In this document: positions 1-11,433 of the stretch, one piece after another
Position numbering within the stretch: the stretch's first letter is position 1
Layout of the letters: the number at the start of each line of letters is the position of its first letter
Source: Tetramitus jugosus
Lineage: Eukaryota > Heterolobosea > Eutetramitea > Acrasida > Vahlkampfiidae
Direction of reading: 5' to 3'
Assembly: GCA_937625935.1 (NCBI GenBank)
Contig: OW569362.1
Coordinates: forward strand, 458,673-522,672
DNA length: 64,000 nt
Notes under the pieces: generated by a model
Told to the model about the DNA's origin: nothing
What the model saw: the letters and a program-made list of their open reading frames with translations, nothing else
The model's database searches: none
Program-made: the position numbers and the translations under genes

Positions 1-666
<666 letters not shown>

Positions 667-1323
667 ACTCTGTTGCCATCCGATTCCATCAAAAGCGCAC
701 GCACAATCACCGACCATTATTGCTGAATGACAACACTGCAATGACAATGATCCAAACAAGTATCGAGTTTGACAGATTTTGGGAGCAGAGATGTGCCATG
801 ACAGGATGTCAACAGTACTGTCAGAGCACGAACCAATGTAGACAACTGTTGTGTGATGTCATCTCGAATCCTCAATTGTTTTTTTCTGTCTCCTTGTGAT
901 GATGATTTATGTCGCGTGTTGTGCTCGTCAGTTCGGTAGTTGTGGATGTGAATGTGTGTGCGTTTGTGTGTGTTCATGTATCAGATGCGGGAGGCGATCT
1001 CTCTTTCATCTATCATTGCACAGTTGATGACCGCGATATTGGAAGGGAGAGATGAAGAATTCAGGGAGTCACTCTCCTTCGCTCTCTCGCAGTGTCCGTG
1101 TATATAAATCATTCCTTGTTCTTCAAACCTCAATGATTTTTAGCTCTTCCTTCAAAACAGATTACGATCCCATAACGCCGATTTCGTTTTTCGTAGAGCT
1201 CACTGCGAACGGAAAATTTTTGTTCCTTTTCGGCATGGAAAAAAACTCTTGCCACGACACAACACAGATCAAAGACACTTGTCTCTCAATCTACAACAAC
1301 ATCAACAACATTTGATATATAGC
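667..1323. other. intergenic: Rab7 3' flank and HRD1 5' flank
   Basis: I see no supported gene. The stretch has short CT-rich and GT-rich tracts and several small open frames without recognisable content. The same-frame Met codon at 1249 could extend HRD1 by 25 residues, but those residues (His/Gln/Asn-rich) do not resemble the Hrd1 N-terminus, so 1249-1323 is better read as 5' leader. Confidence 0.6.
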
Positions 1324-3185
1324 ATGTCTCTGCCAACAATCACCCCACTCTATACACTCTTCTCAGTTGCTCTGTCTCTCGGCACTGTCCTATACACTTA
1401 TCAAAGCAAAAGTTGGGAGAATTTTATTATTGCTCTCTCGTCCAAAATATCCATCATTGTTTGTATCAAATAACGTGTGTGTGTTTGTTTGTTTATTTTG
1501 TCAGTTCGATCATCCATTTTGCTTACGCTGTCTGCTTGTGTGATCATGTGTGTATTTGATTGTATATTGCCTGTGTGAAATAATAATGGATATGTTTCAC
1601 ATAGATTCATATCAATGCAGTTTATGTATTATTGTTCTTTGTAGGACGGATTGTCATGGTCTATTTCATTGGAAAGCTCCGAAAGAAGGAGTTCAAGGTA
1701 TGTCTAGCCTTCTGTTGTTGGTTGTTGTTTGTTGTTTGTTGATGATCATGATTCAATTGAATTTGTAAAATGATGACGATGATTAACACTTGATCTGTGT
1801 TATCTGTGATTGTTGATCATGTGTGTGGATAAACATTGCACTCAAATTATATGCATGTCAATTTGAATAGCAATTTCAAGAGAAAATGGTAGAATACAGT
1901 GGTTTGAATCTCGTGTTTGTGTTCTATGTGTTGAATATGGACATGTTTGGTACGATACTGTGGATTACGTGGTTCACTGTCCTTGGATTCTTCAAAGTGT
2001 ACACTGTTGTTGCGAGAGAACGGTCGCGGTACTACATGACTGCCCCTGCCATTGACAATATCCAAACGAAACATGGTCGATTGATTAGCTTGTTGCTTGT
2101 GATTGTGATTTGTAATGTAGTTCTTGTGCTTTTCAGTGCTCTCGTACTAGGATTTTCGAACATAGGAATGCTTTTGTTCATGATTTATGAGAGCTGGATT
2201 ATTTTGTTGGAGTCGACACAGACCATTTTGAAGTTTAAAATGTTTTTGGACGAGTTTTATCATTTGAAAGCTTGGGAGGGACGTGAAGAGATTGGATATC
2301 AATTAGGTGAGTATATGATGAGACACGCGATGATTACGACTTGTGTGAAGGAGGAGATTTAAGTTACTAACGCTATTATATTCTTCATATGTGTGTGCAC
2401 AACTGCATTGACTATTATTACTGTTAGATTTTCTGTTGGAGATTGTACGATTGAGCTCTTTGATTGCACACTACTTCCACATTTGGATGGTGGATGATTA
2501 TTCGTTCTCTGCAATTGACATTGCCATGTTTGTATTTGCAAAGTCGGCACTTTCAGAACTCTGGGTTCACATCCAGCGATTCAATGAATACATGGAAGCT
2601 ACGCACTTGATCAATAAGTATTCGTGTGCCACAGAGGAAGAGTTACATGGAATCGAATGTATCATTTGCTACGAACCAATGACTGTTAGTACGTCCAAAA
2701 AGCTCGGCTGTAATCATATTTTCCACGTATCCTGTATCAAAAAGTGGATGCAAAAAGCGTTCAATTGCCCTGTGTGTAGACATCCTCTAGTAGAGTCACA
2801 CAAACACTTGAAACCCTCCCAAGAACAACAGGACAGTACACCATCGAGCACTGAGTCGACCCAGCAGGCATCTACTGCTTCTGTGCAAGTCAATCCTAAT
2901 GAAGAGGTGGCTCCAGTCGAACACACTGTACAGTCCACGGACAGTGGTGACAACACTGAAACATTACCCTCGACTGAAGCAGCCGAAACTACCAGTCAAC
3001 CTGAGCTAAGACAAGATCCAACTGTCTACCGAATTGATCAAACGACTAATCCATGGATGAAGTGGTTGCCCTTCTCTGTTGAGCTAGAGGAGTGGCCTTC
3101 GGCATCCAACAATGAGCAAGAACAAGAAACCACCCTCCGGAATAGATCTCAATCACAACAGCAACCCACAACTCCCTCTCAGTAA
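1324..3185 (+). CDS. HRD1: HRD1/synoviolin-type ER membrane RING-H2 E3 ubiquitin ligase (4 exons)
   Basis: Polytopic ER ubiquitin ligase of ER-associated degradation. I join exons 1324..1462, 1621..1697, 1871..2306 and 2428..3185 (phases 1, 0, 1), giving a 469-residue protein. The joins restore Hrd1-like text, e.g. exon 1 ending SSKISIIV runs into YVLLFFVGRIVMVYFIGKL, matching the second membrane segment and the following basic loop of Hrd1. Several hydrophobic segments precede a RING-H2 at about residues 295-332: CIIC, then CNHIFHVSC, then CPVCRHPL, the C-x2-C/C-x-H-x2-H-x2-C/C-x2-C pattern. The C-terminal ~130 residues are Ser/Thr/Gln/Glu-rich and disordered. Introns are 121-173 bp with GT..AG ends. 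The intron 1 donor (GTATCA) is non-consensus and was chosen because it keeps the frame. The next gene, another RING protein, begins 78 bp downstream on the same strand. Confidence 0.88.
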
Positions 3186-3263
3186 ATATGTAGCTCACTT
3201 TAGTCGTCGGACAATTGCGCAAATTGCCGTTCCAACTTACGACAAGTTTCAAGAAAGCATCAA

Positions 3264-5332
3264 ATGCATATTCACAAGAGTGGCAACGGCAACAACGCCA
3301 CATGCAGCAATGACAATGATGAAGATGATTATCATTGCAAATATTGCTCTAATTTATTTCATGAACCTATCCTGTTACACTGTGGTCACAGTGTCTGCAA
3401 GCGGTGTGCCATCGAGCTCTTTTCTCTTCAACAACTCAAGAGATGCCTCAAATTATCAAATCGTGCCAAACAAACTGTATGTATTCACTATTCAAAAAGG
3501 AAACATTCAATCCTGTTGTGCATCATGGAATGTCATTTCTCTCTGTTCTTTGGTTAGTGATGTGAACGAACTGAATTCTTATAAAAATTCATTGCCTCCA
3601 GGACATGTTAGATAAGGGGGAAGATACAAAGGTTGATGATAGTCCAACGGTGTCTATCATATGTCCTGTGTGCTTCAAGCAAACACTTGTGGACAAGAAC
3701 TTGGGTGTTGGAATGTTAAAGCAAAACTTTGATCTGAGAGATGCGATACAGCACTTGAGTCAGAAGAAATGTGGCAATGAGTGTGGTAGAGATGCAACGA
3801 TTGGCTGTAAAGAGTGTCAAACACTGTTTTGTGACGAATGTAGAGCACTTGCGCATAAAATGCCATTTATGAGGAATCACATATCCATTCCTCTTGAGCA
3901 GCTCGAGCAAAATCAAGCCAGGACTTGTTCCACACACAATATTGAATCAAACGTATTTTGTATAACCTGTGGATCATTGGCTTGCCTGATGTGCTACAGC
4001 TTCGGGGATCATAAGTTGCATGAATGCCTGCCACTGCACGAGTATGTTGCTAAATGTAAGCAAGAGATTCAAGACATGAGTAGTAGTATCGATCATATAA
4101 GTGTCCGTGCGTCCTCGGCAATCGAAGAAGTGAAGCAAGAGATTGAATCTATTGACCAGGTAAGGGAACAAAACAATTTGGTCATTAATGAAGAATTCGA
4201 TAACTTGTTGGAGAAGGTGAATGAGAGACGAATTCAACTTGTGGCACTTAATCAAAGTGTTTATGAAACAAAGAATAGTTCCCTTCAACAGCAGTTGCGT
4301 GCTCTTCAAGTCATCCATCAAAAGACAGTTGATATTGTGTCAACCCCTATCACAACCAAGAATCCTATGAGTCTCTCAAACACCAAACAAAAGATTTCTG
4401 TCATAATATCTGAATTGAACAATGACGTGATCTTCAAGCCCTGTTACAACTCAAAACTCCATATGAGTATTGATATCAACAATATTGCATATGATATCCT
4501 ACAACTGGGAAGGATTAGCAGTACAGCCAATTGCCCCGATCGCCCTTTACCTCCAACAGTACAATTCAAGAATGGTAGTCTCTGTATCGAATATACGGAA
4601 GCAGCTGATAATGGATCTCCAATCACTGAGTATGTTCTCTATGGTAGAAAGAATGGAGAGCCATTTGATGTGCTATACAATGGTATGAACATGTCCTATC
4701 ATCTGAATAAGTTGGTTCGAGCGAAATATGAATTCAAGGTTTCCGCCAAGAATAGCGTAGGTGAAGGGCCTCACAGCAGCATTGTCTCTTTCGAAACAAA
4801 ACTGACTCAATTCAATTATGTTTCAGATTTTGATGAAAATGGTCTGCTTTATTGGATTGGTACAAGTGGAAAAACTAAAGAATACTCTAATCCTGCATTT
4901 GATGGCAAGGTTGAAGTCAGTCGTTCATCTAATGATCCTTCAGGAAAGGATGACGTCAGGCACGCTGCCGGTAGAGACACCAGAAGATGTCTGACAAATA
5001 ATAGACCTGGTCAATGGTTTATGTTCGATTTGAAAGATTACTCAATCGCTCCTTCTTATTATTCAATACAGAATTGGGAGACTGGAAGTCATACTCTTCG
5101 GAATTGGGAGCTTCAGGCTTCCAACGATACTCAACATTGGCAAACTATCAAAGCACATGAAAACGATACGTCATTGAAGGAACGGAAGGGCGCTACAGCA
5201 TCGTGGCCCGTTGGACCCGTTGACAATGCTTTCCGCTACTTTAGAATCTATCAAACAGGAAAGAATTCCTCAGGAAACCACTACCTGATGCTCTCTGGAT
5301 TTGAAGTATATGGCACTGTATTTGATCGATAA
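3264..5332 (+). CDS. TRIM-like protein: RING, B-boxes, coiled coil, FN3, discoidin-like C-terminus (2 exons)
   Basis: Probable ubiquitin ligase. Exons 3264..3476 and 3602..5332 join in phase 0 (donor GTATGT, acceptor CTCCAG), giving 647 residues. The intron splits the RING: C25, C28, C40, H42, C45 and C48 lie in exon 1 and the last pair (CPVC, 92-95) in exon 2. Two B-box-like Cys/His clusters follow (about 122-160 and 174-215; the second has CSTHN, CITC and DHKLHEC), then a Glu/Gln-rich coiled coil (about 218-310), an FN3 domain (about 390-475, ending KYEFKVSAKNSVGEGP) and a C-terminal domain (about 480-645) with FDENGLLYWIGTSGK and GQWFMFDL. That domain resembles the F5/8-type-C-like fold of HECTD1-like ligases. 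The order RING-Bbox-Bbox-CC is the TRIM plan; FN3 plus a discoidin-like domain replaces the usual SPRY. An AATAAA-type signal follows the stop, which lies only 39 bp from the convergent neighbour. Confidence 0.85.
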
Positions 5333-5371
5333 CTGCAATAAATATCGTCTCTTTTATTTCATCTCACATCA

Positions 5372-8365
5372 TTAGAATGTTAAAAAGTTGAACAGAGAGT
5401 TCGAATCTATGTTATCTGCTGCGTCCTCCACCAGCTTGTCTACAGATAACTTTTGATTGTATTCATCAATTTCTGTCGATGGACTTGAACTCCGTTCGTC
5501 TTCCATATGATCTAATAAAGAAATTGGGTGATCGTCTCTCATTTCCGAATCTAACAAGAAATGGCTGGATGCTGAATCATGCATGACATCATCAAAATAG
5601 TCGAAGTTGTCATTATCATCTCCACTATTCAGTATGTCGTCATTATGATGATCGTTATCTACATCGACTTCATCACTTGTATCCCTGTTGGTACTTGGTT
5701 GTATCAGATCAGTAATGTCGCCTGACATTGTTATGCTGGAGTTGGAGATGGTTTGGTGATGTCCGTTGTCAAACGAGGAAACACCCTGTGTGTTTGACAT
5801 TTCAGATAATGGACGATGCAATGGATGGTGATTGAATGATCCTGTGAATCCAGCGTTGGCGGTTGGATTGGCATTTGCTGGGGAATACATGTCCATTCCA
5901 GAGTGCATCATTTGTGGAGCATAATAGGAGGTACCAGTGGTCGAATCGTAATAAATTTGCGATGGAGATGAACCAAGGTAGTGATGATGTGCTGCGGAGG
6001 CAGATGAATTGACAAGCGCTGCCGTCATGCCATATCGAGATGTTGACATTCCCAATTCATCCGATGTTGGTGAACCAACAAGCACTTGCTGTTGTTGTTG
6101 AATGTTGTCGCTCAATGAAGAGGTTGATTGAGGTGATATTCCTCTGGTTGGCAAAACACCTGATGCAGCTCTCTTTCGACTCCTCGTAGTAGCAGATGTA
6201 ACAAATGAGTTCTTTCTCTTGGTTAAGAGACTGCTGGGCGACGAAGGTGAAGAGGACAGCGAGATGGAAGGAGATGGAGTCGACATGGACAAGCTTCTGG
6301 CAGTGCGCTGAAGTGACGATGGAATGGCAATTGCACCAGGAATCACTCTTCGACCAGCGACATTGAGACTACTACTACCATTGCTTCCATTGATCAAGCT
6401 CTGTGATTGCTGCTGTTGTGATTGAGATTGCAGCTCTGCAGAATCACTGACCATGGATGCAGAGTTGGAACCACCAAGCAAATGAGTAATGTTGTGACTG
6501 GTTGGACTGGCGGTCGATGGACTCGTGACAGCAGTACCTCCCGTCATCACAGCACTAGTAGGAGAATTGGCACTCATGAGCAGAGAATTAATGGGAGAGG
6601 AGGCACCACTGCTGCCACTCACATTTGCAACACCATCCTTCTCCTTCTTTTCCTTTCTCTTTGTCCTGAGACGAGTGTTTGAGAACCAATTGTTCAGCTG
6701 AATCATCGTAAGGCCAGTTAAGCTACTCAAATGCTCCTTTTGAGTCTGAGATGGATATGGATAAGCTCTGTGTTCATCATACCACTGATTCAAGATGGCT
6801 GTAATGTGCTTTGGATAACCCTTTCTCTTCTTTGATATCTTTGCTTGTTGCAGCGTTGTCTCCGTGTATTGAGACTTTAGCTTTTGTAGAATTTCTTGGT
6901 CGGACTGGTCGCTCACTCCGCTGTTGTTGGCGCCATTATTATTCACCGCATTGTATGCATTGTAATCGACCATGGCGGAAGAGGACGAAGGGGAAAAGCT
7001 ACGAGGAGAGGAGGAAGTAGGTGATGCTCCATTGTTATTCAACCGCTGTTGGTGTTGTTGCTGTTGTTGTTGCTGAGCAAGCAAAGCATTGGAATGATGA
7101 TGAGCATCAAACAACGATCCATGCACGTGAGTTGAATTGACAACTCCAGCGCTACTGAAACCACTGTTGGGTGTGGATGGTGAATTGAGAGTCATATCAT
7201 TAAAGTCAACGACGAGTGGAGTCGATGGAGAAGAACTCAGCTGATGATACAAGCTGTGTTGCGTCTGAAGACTACCACTGTTGAAAGCAAATGGGTTACG
7301 AGCTTGAACACTTGTTATTCCATTGCTGTTGCTATTGCTGTTGTTGCTAAAGCTATTGACAGCTGTAGCTGCAGAGACTGGAAGTGGAGAGGATGAGAGA
7401 ACAGTATGCTGCAACTGAGAAGCTGAAGAACGAATAGGAATGCCGTTAGTTGATGATGAACTGACAGTAGCTTCATCCTCAACTTTTGTAGTAGGTGATA
7501 CAGTTGTGGTATTTGTATGAGTGGTGGTAGTTGAAGATGGAGTAGTAGTGGCAGCTTGATTGCTTGGTGAAGCAACCGTTGCAATATTCACTTGTTCGGA
7601 TTGTGCTGATGTACGATCTGCTGCTGTTGGTGCTGACTGTTGTTGTTGTTGTTCAGTCTTGATAACTGAATAGAAACCCATATTGTTGTTGTTGTTGTTA
7701 GTGGTAGCATTCAAGAGTTGACTCTGTAGTGTTTGGAACGAATCATCAAACGTGTGATTCAACATTTGAATCTCTTGTCGCTGTATCGTGTTGAGACATG
7801 ACATTTTGACTAGAAGTTCCATGACACTTCCACCAGCAGTAGCAGCAGCATTGCTGTTATGATTGTTCATATTAGTAGTAGTAGTAGTAGTATTAAAATT
7901 GTTGTTATTGTGTTGTTCAACAGCACAATTGTTGTTGCTATTGTTGACATAAATGTTGTTCAAAATGGAGTGTGGTTCCATGTCAACAATGGGCGTCGTA
8001 ATGGCCGTTGTACTCGTACTGTTGTGATGACTGTTGAGAACAACATGAGAGGGCACAGTGGATGCGCATGCAGTGTACACGAGAATGTTTGGCGTGTTCA
8101 CAGGAGAATGACGATTGTTTGTGGAAGTAGTGATGGTAGAGGTGGTCGTAGTAGTAGTCATAGTGGTGGAAGTGGAAGTGGTAGAGGAGGTTGTCGTGTT
8201 GGTGGGTGATGATGCGCTAGTGCTGCTGCTTCCAACAGTGGATGAAGGTCCTGTGGAAGTGGAGGAATTACTTGTTGTTGCTTGTTTGTTGTTATCAACA
8301 TTGTTATCGCTCATCATGGATGGTTGTGCTTGAATCGATGTGGATTCCGTTTTGATTAACATCAT
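5372..8365 (-). CDS. TALE-class homeodomain transcription factor, 997 aa
   Basis: Single-exon DNA-binding protein. The homeodomain lies at about residues 510-575: KKRKGYPKHITAILNQWY, then AYPYP (the three-residue loop extension that defines TALE), then LNNWFSNTRLRTKRK, the recognition helix with WFxNxR. The long N-terminal half is low complexity with Thr/Ser, Asn and Gln runs; the C-terminal third is Ser/Asn-rich and ends in an acidic stretch (DDDNDNFDYFDDVMHD) that could be an activation region. I see no MEINOX, BELL or PBC domain, so it is not clearly KNOX or PBX/MEIS. The Met at 8365 is the first in frame. TALE proteins often work as heterodimers, but no partner is visible here. The long homopolymer tracts are typical of amoebozoan and heterolobosean genes. 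Confidence 0.9.
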   Translation of the reverse strand: MMLIKTESTSIQAQPSMMSDNNVDNNKQATTSNSSTSTGPSSTVGSSSTSASSPTNTTTSSTTSTSTTMTTTTTTSTITTSTNNRHSPVNTPNILVYTACASTVPSHVVLNSHHNSTSTTAITTPIVDMEPHSILNNIYVNNSNNNCAVEQHNNNNFNTTTTTTNMNNHNSNAAATAGGSVMELLVKMSCLNTIQRQEIQMLNHTFDDSFQTLQSQLLNATTNNNNNNMGFYSVIKTEQQQQQSAPTAADRTSAQSEQVNIATVASPSNQAATTTPSSTTTTHTNTTTVSPTTKVEDEATVSSSSTNGIPIRSSASQLQHTVLSSSPLPVSAATAVNSFSNNSNSNSNGITSVQARNPFAFNSGSLQTQHSLYHQLSSSPSTPLVVDFNDMTLNSPSTPNSGFSSAGVVNSTHVHGSLFDAHHHSNALLAQQQQQQQHQQRLNNNGASPTSSSPRSFSPSSSSAMVDYNAYNAVNNNGANNSGVSDQSDQEILQKLKSQYTETTLQQAKISKKRKGYPKHITAILNQWYDEHRAYPYPSQTQKEHLSSLTGLTMIQLNNWFSNTRLRTKRKEKKEKDGVANVSGSSGASSPINSLLMSANSPTSAVMTGGTAVTSPSTASPTSHNITHLLGGSNSASMVSDSAELQSQSQQQQSQSLINGSNGSSSLNVAGRRVIPGAIAIPSSLQRTARSLSMSTPSPSISLSSSPSSPSSLLTKRKNSFVTSATTRSRKRAASGVLPTRGISPQSTSSLSDNIQQQQQVLVGSPTSDELGMSTSRYGMTAALVNSSASAAHHHYLGSSPSQIYYDSTTGTSYYAPQMMHSGMDMYSPANANPTANAGFTGSFNHHPLHRPLSEMSNTQGVSSFDNGHHQTISNSSITMSGDITDLIQPSTNRDTSDEVDVDNDHHNDDILNSGDDNDNFDYFDDVMHDSASSHFLLDSEMRDDHPISLLDHMEDERSSSPSTEIDEYNQKLSVDKLVEDAADNIDSNSLFNFLTF

Positions 8366-9571
8366 TTGCTTTTGCTTTTGTTGTTTCCTTTGAGAAAATA
8401 ATGTTGTTGCTGTTGTTGGGTCGAATCCAAGTGAACAGACAATTGTTTCCTTGCTCTTGTTGTTGCTGTTGCTGTTCCGTTTTGATATCTCAGAGAGTAC
8501 TGGCTGGCTACGCGAGTGAGAGATTGTGTGTGAGTTGAAGAATACTTTGAAGTGAAAATTTGGGTGGAACGCTCACTCTAAGAAATGGTCTAAACCCGTG
8601 GTTGGTTGTTTGTTTTTGTAGTTGTTTGTTTGTTTCTGGCAAATTCACCTTTGTGGGTATCTGGTGGGTGCGACTGTGGTTCGAACGAATCTCTGCCTTT
8701 GGAATTGCTCTTGATTGGCTTTGTGTGCGTGCAAGGAATTCGTGTGAGTGGAAATTGTTTCTCCCTTGGGGGCTGCGCAGTTATTGAAAGAAGGTGGATA
8801 GGCACAGAGTAAGCTCTTGAGTAGTTGGTGGAAATCAATTTGTTTTTGAAGGGCTTGAGTGCAGCCAAAAGCAACACTCTTGAAGAACAATCGTATCCAA
8901 CGTTTAGTAGATTGAGCGCTGCCGATGAATAAACTGAAAGGTGGTGCGAGGTCGTAGCGTCCGGCAGTTTTTTATCATAGTACCCCATAAATGGGACGTC
9001 GTCTATAAAAAATCTGACGTTTCTTGACAGGTTCATCCTATATATGGACGCAGAATTTTGTAAAATGATTCCTTGTTCCTTGTTTGTTATAGAATACCCC
9101 TTGGTGAGAAATGTGTGCACACAACTGCCCGGCCCAAGAAGAGAACACTTCTCTCGTTGCAACGAAAGAGACCAGTGTTGGTCGAATCCTTCTGGCAGTG
9201 CGAATTTTTCGGGGGCCATTCAACCAAGGGCCCTCTTGGATTTTTGAGTCAACCACGCTCCATTTCTCCTAATGCGTTTTCTGATTTTCGTTCTTTGTTG
9301 AAACTTCAAGTACATATTAAACTCCGAAAGGAAGTGGAACCAACAGAGAAGCGTCAAGGAACGTCAGTAAACTTCAAGGTTTCTCCTGACGTTCTGATCA
9401 GTAATGTTTCAAGGGCTAGTCGTTTATTGAGCTTGTTCGTGCATTATTGCCTGTATGCCCCATCTGGAAATATCCAAGTATTACTGAGATTTTTGTTGCA
9501 TTCTGCCAGTTTCATGTGACGTCAGTTTATTATCAACGATATGAGCTCCTTTATCTCTGAAAGCTAAACTC
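8366..9571. other. intergenic, 1.2 kb: TALE gene 5' flank, then 3' flank of the Cys-rich gene
   Basis: The first ~200 bases are Gln/Leu-tract-like repeats (GTTGTTGCTGTTG) upstream of the homeodomain gene. The rest has several open frames of 70-210 codons on both strands, but none has a recognisable motif, a sensible start context or protist-like codon use. There are TATA-like stretches near 9009-9014 and 9038-9045. No gene is supported. Confidence 0.5.
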
Positions 9572-10705
9572 CTACAAGTTGGCGAAGAGAGAGATGATGA
9601 CAGAGAGAACAACAATCCATCCACCAACACTGGTCATGGATGCACCACCAATGTAGGCATCAGCAACACCATATTCACTCTTCGTGGAGACCTTGTGGCA
9701 ATCGTGCCATGAAACAAGCTCATCCAAACACTTTCTCTTGTAGCAGCTGTCTGGAACAGCAAAGGTATATTGAGTCACGGCTCTTCTACATTTGGTAAGC
9801 ACACAAGCTGCTGCCTTAGCATATTGTGGAGCACAAGAGAGCAAATTCAATGGGGAAGTACACTTCTTAGAGTTACACAAGCAATACAATCCAGGTACAA
9901 TGGAGCTGCAGTCACTTTGAGTTTCACATGCGATACGATCAGCACATTGGTTCTTGTAGCAGAAGAGACCAGATCTGCAAACCTTTGAGAGGTCTGAAGT
10001 CACAGGCTCACACAGGTCACCACGTCCAGCAAAATTACGACACTTGTTCTGACTGTCGCAATACATGTTTTCATTACAGTTGTTACCAAGGAGACTGATC
10101 ATACAGCTTCCACCTTCGCTGTTTTGTTGAGCAACACACTTGCTGCCGAAACAGTATCCACTCTTACATTCACCACCGACGTTACATACTTCACCATTGT
10201 CGAGGAATGGTTGACAGGAGAGAGAAGAAGACTTGCAGTACAAATCGTTGCCACATGAACCCAAAAGGTCGCTAAGAATTGGGATGCATGTGTCACCCTT
10301 TTGCAAAGCAGCACACTTGCCCTTGTTACATGGAACACCGACTGGACATTGAGCATCCAATTCACAAGAGTCACCGAGACCCTTCATCCACTTGCACTTT
10401 GAAGCCAAACACTTGAGCGCAGGTGTGACCTGAGAGAACAATGAATTGACAGCATAGCAATCTTTGTTTGTTTTGCAGGTGGCACCAGCATAAAGTTCTT
10501 GAACCTTACATGTGGCAGAGTCAATGTCACACTCAGCAGGAAGTGCACAAGGTGGACGCAACAATCCACAAACATCCCCAACTTTGGTAAAGCCGTCGCC
10601 TTCTGGGACACACACAGCCTTTGCTGTCAAAAGTTCAGCATGAACAGTGAAGCAGCTCAAGAGAGCAGCAATTACAAGAACAACGAGCGCAATATGTTGT
10701 CTCAT
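9572..10705 (-). CDS. secreted or GPI-anchored cysteine-rich protein, tandem copy 1 (377 aa)
   Basis: Unidentified cysteine-rich surface protein. It has an N-terminal signal peptide (residues 1-23, MRQHIALVVLVIAALLSCFT ending VHA), then about 330 residues with more than 30 cysteines in short modules such as CKTNKDC, CELDAQCPVGVPC, CNVGGECKSGYCFGSKC and CYKNQC. The C-terminal ~20 residues (SVGGWIVVLSVIISLFANL) are hydrophobic with no basic tail, the form of a GPI-attachment signal. The spacing resembles Dictyostelium-type and Dickkopf-like cysteine-rich repeats, but I cannot name a family. A paralogue of almost the same length lies 729 bp upstream in the same orientation. A single exon and the first Met were used. 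Its role could be adhesion or a surface coat; this is inference. Confidence 0.8.
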   Translation of the reverse strand: MRQHIALVVLVIAALLSCFTVHAELLTAKAVCVPEGDGFTKVGDVCGLLRPPCALPAECDIDSATCKVQELYAGATCKTNKDCYAVNSLFSQVTPALKCLASKCKWMKGLGDSCELDAQCPVGVPCNKGKCAALQKGDTCIPILSDLLGSCGNDLYCKSSSLSCQPFLDNGEVCNVGGECKSGYCFGSKCVAQQNSEGGSCMISLLGNNCNENMYCDSQNKCRNFAGRGDLCEPVTSDLSKVCRSGLFCYKNQCADRIACETQSDCSSIVPGLYCLCNSKKCTSPLNLLSCAPQYAKAAACVLTKCRRAVTQYTFAVPDSCYKRKCLDELVSWHDCHKVSTKSEYGVADAYIGGASMTSVGGWIVVLSVIISLFANL

Positions 10706-10740
10706 TTTTATCTATTTACTAGTAGTCTATTAATTATGTT

Positions 10741-10795
10741 TGTTTTTTTGATTGGGACCACCAGGTATTCGCCCTGTCACCTCCAGTGTTAAATC
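10741..10795 (-). promoter_or_regulatory. conserved upstream element of tandem copy 1
   Basis: This stretch, 36-90 bases upstream of the copy 1 start codon, aligns with 12623-12676 upstream of copy 2. Both contain a T-rich run, then AGGTAT, then TGT-AC-TCCA-TGTTAAAT (plus-strand reading). Conservation here while the more distal DNA has diverged suggests a shared promoter element, or simply that the duplication included it. Confidence 0.4.
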
Positions 10796-11433
10796 ATGGG
10801 GCAGCCAAAATTCCGGCAGCTGAACTGACATTGACGCTGAGGGAACGGCCCCCAAGATGATATTTGACCATGTTGGTAACTTCCGATAGACTCTTGACTT
10901 AGGCAAACGACCAACAAAGAGACAAGTGATGCTAGATAGGCTCTGAACTCCCAGAATCATCAGTCGGTGATTCCGCTTGTTCCACATGATCGTTCGCAGG
11001 GAGAAAATCTTCTGAACTTTGGTTCTCAAAATTCGCCTGTTTAACCTCTACAGCTAATTGAAAGATTCGAAACCACAGATTTATGATTTTCTCCGTGGGA
11101 CACAGCGATTGTGCAATCGTAAACCTTTGTTACAAGCAACAAGTTGGAATTTTTACTTCTCGGTTCGGTCAACTGAGCAGAACATCAGACCGAGCTTTCT
11201 GAGGCCGTGTGATGATGTTGCTGGTGTTGAAAATACCGAACAATTGATTCTTAAGTCACTGACAGCGACTCTCAGACCAATAGAGATGTTTGTGATTCAA
11301 GGCATTCAGTTAATAAACTAAACAATTTCTGGCCGTTTGTCCTCTGGAAACATAATAAGCGATTCAGATCTCGTGCGACAACAAATAATTGTTTACTATC
11401 ATGTGTCAGTTTACTCTGCAAGGAGCTAGCCTC
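10796..11433. other. spacer between tandem Cys-rich genes
   Basis: No gene is supported. Near 11022-11042 the sequence AAATTCGCCTGTTTAACC resembles AAATTCGCCTTTTAAACC near 12789-12808, so patches of homology with the upstream flank of copy 2 continue about 220-330 bases from each start, separated by unalignable DNA. Confidence 0.45.

Noticed and set aside
1249-1323. Upstream in-frame Met for HRD1
   Set aside because: Adds a His/Gln/Asn-rich leader unlike Hrd1; the Met at 1324 directly precedes the first membrane segment.
8590-9219. Minus-strand open frame of 209 codons
   Set aside because: No motif, unlike the low-complexity or domain-bearing style of neighbours; overlaps promoter-like AT runs and competing frames on the other strand.
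9073-9519. Plus-strand open frame of 148 codons (text such as FRSLLKLQVHIKLRK)
   Set aside because: No domain, no conserved start, chance frame likely; a decayed gene cannot be excluded.
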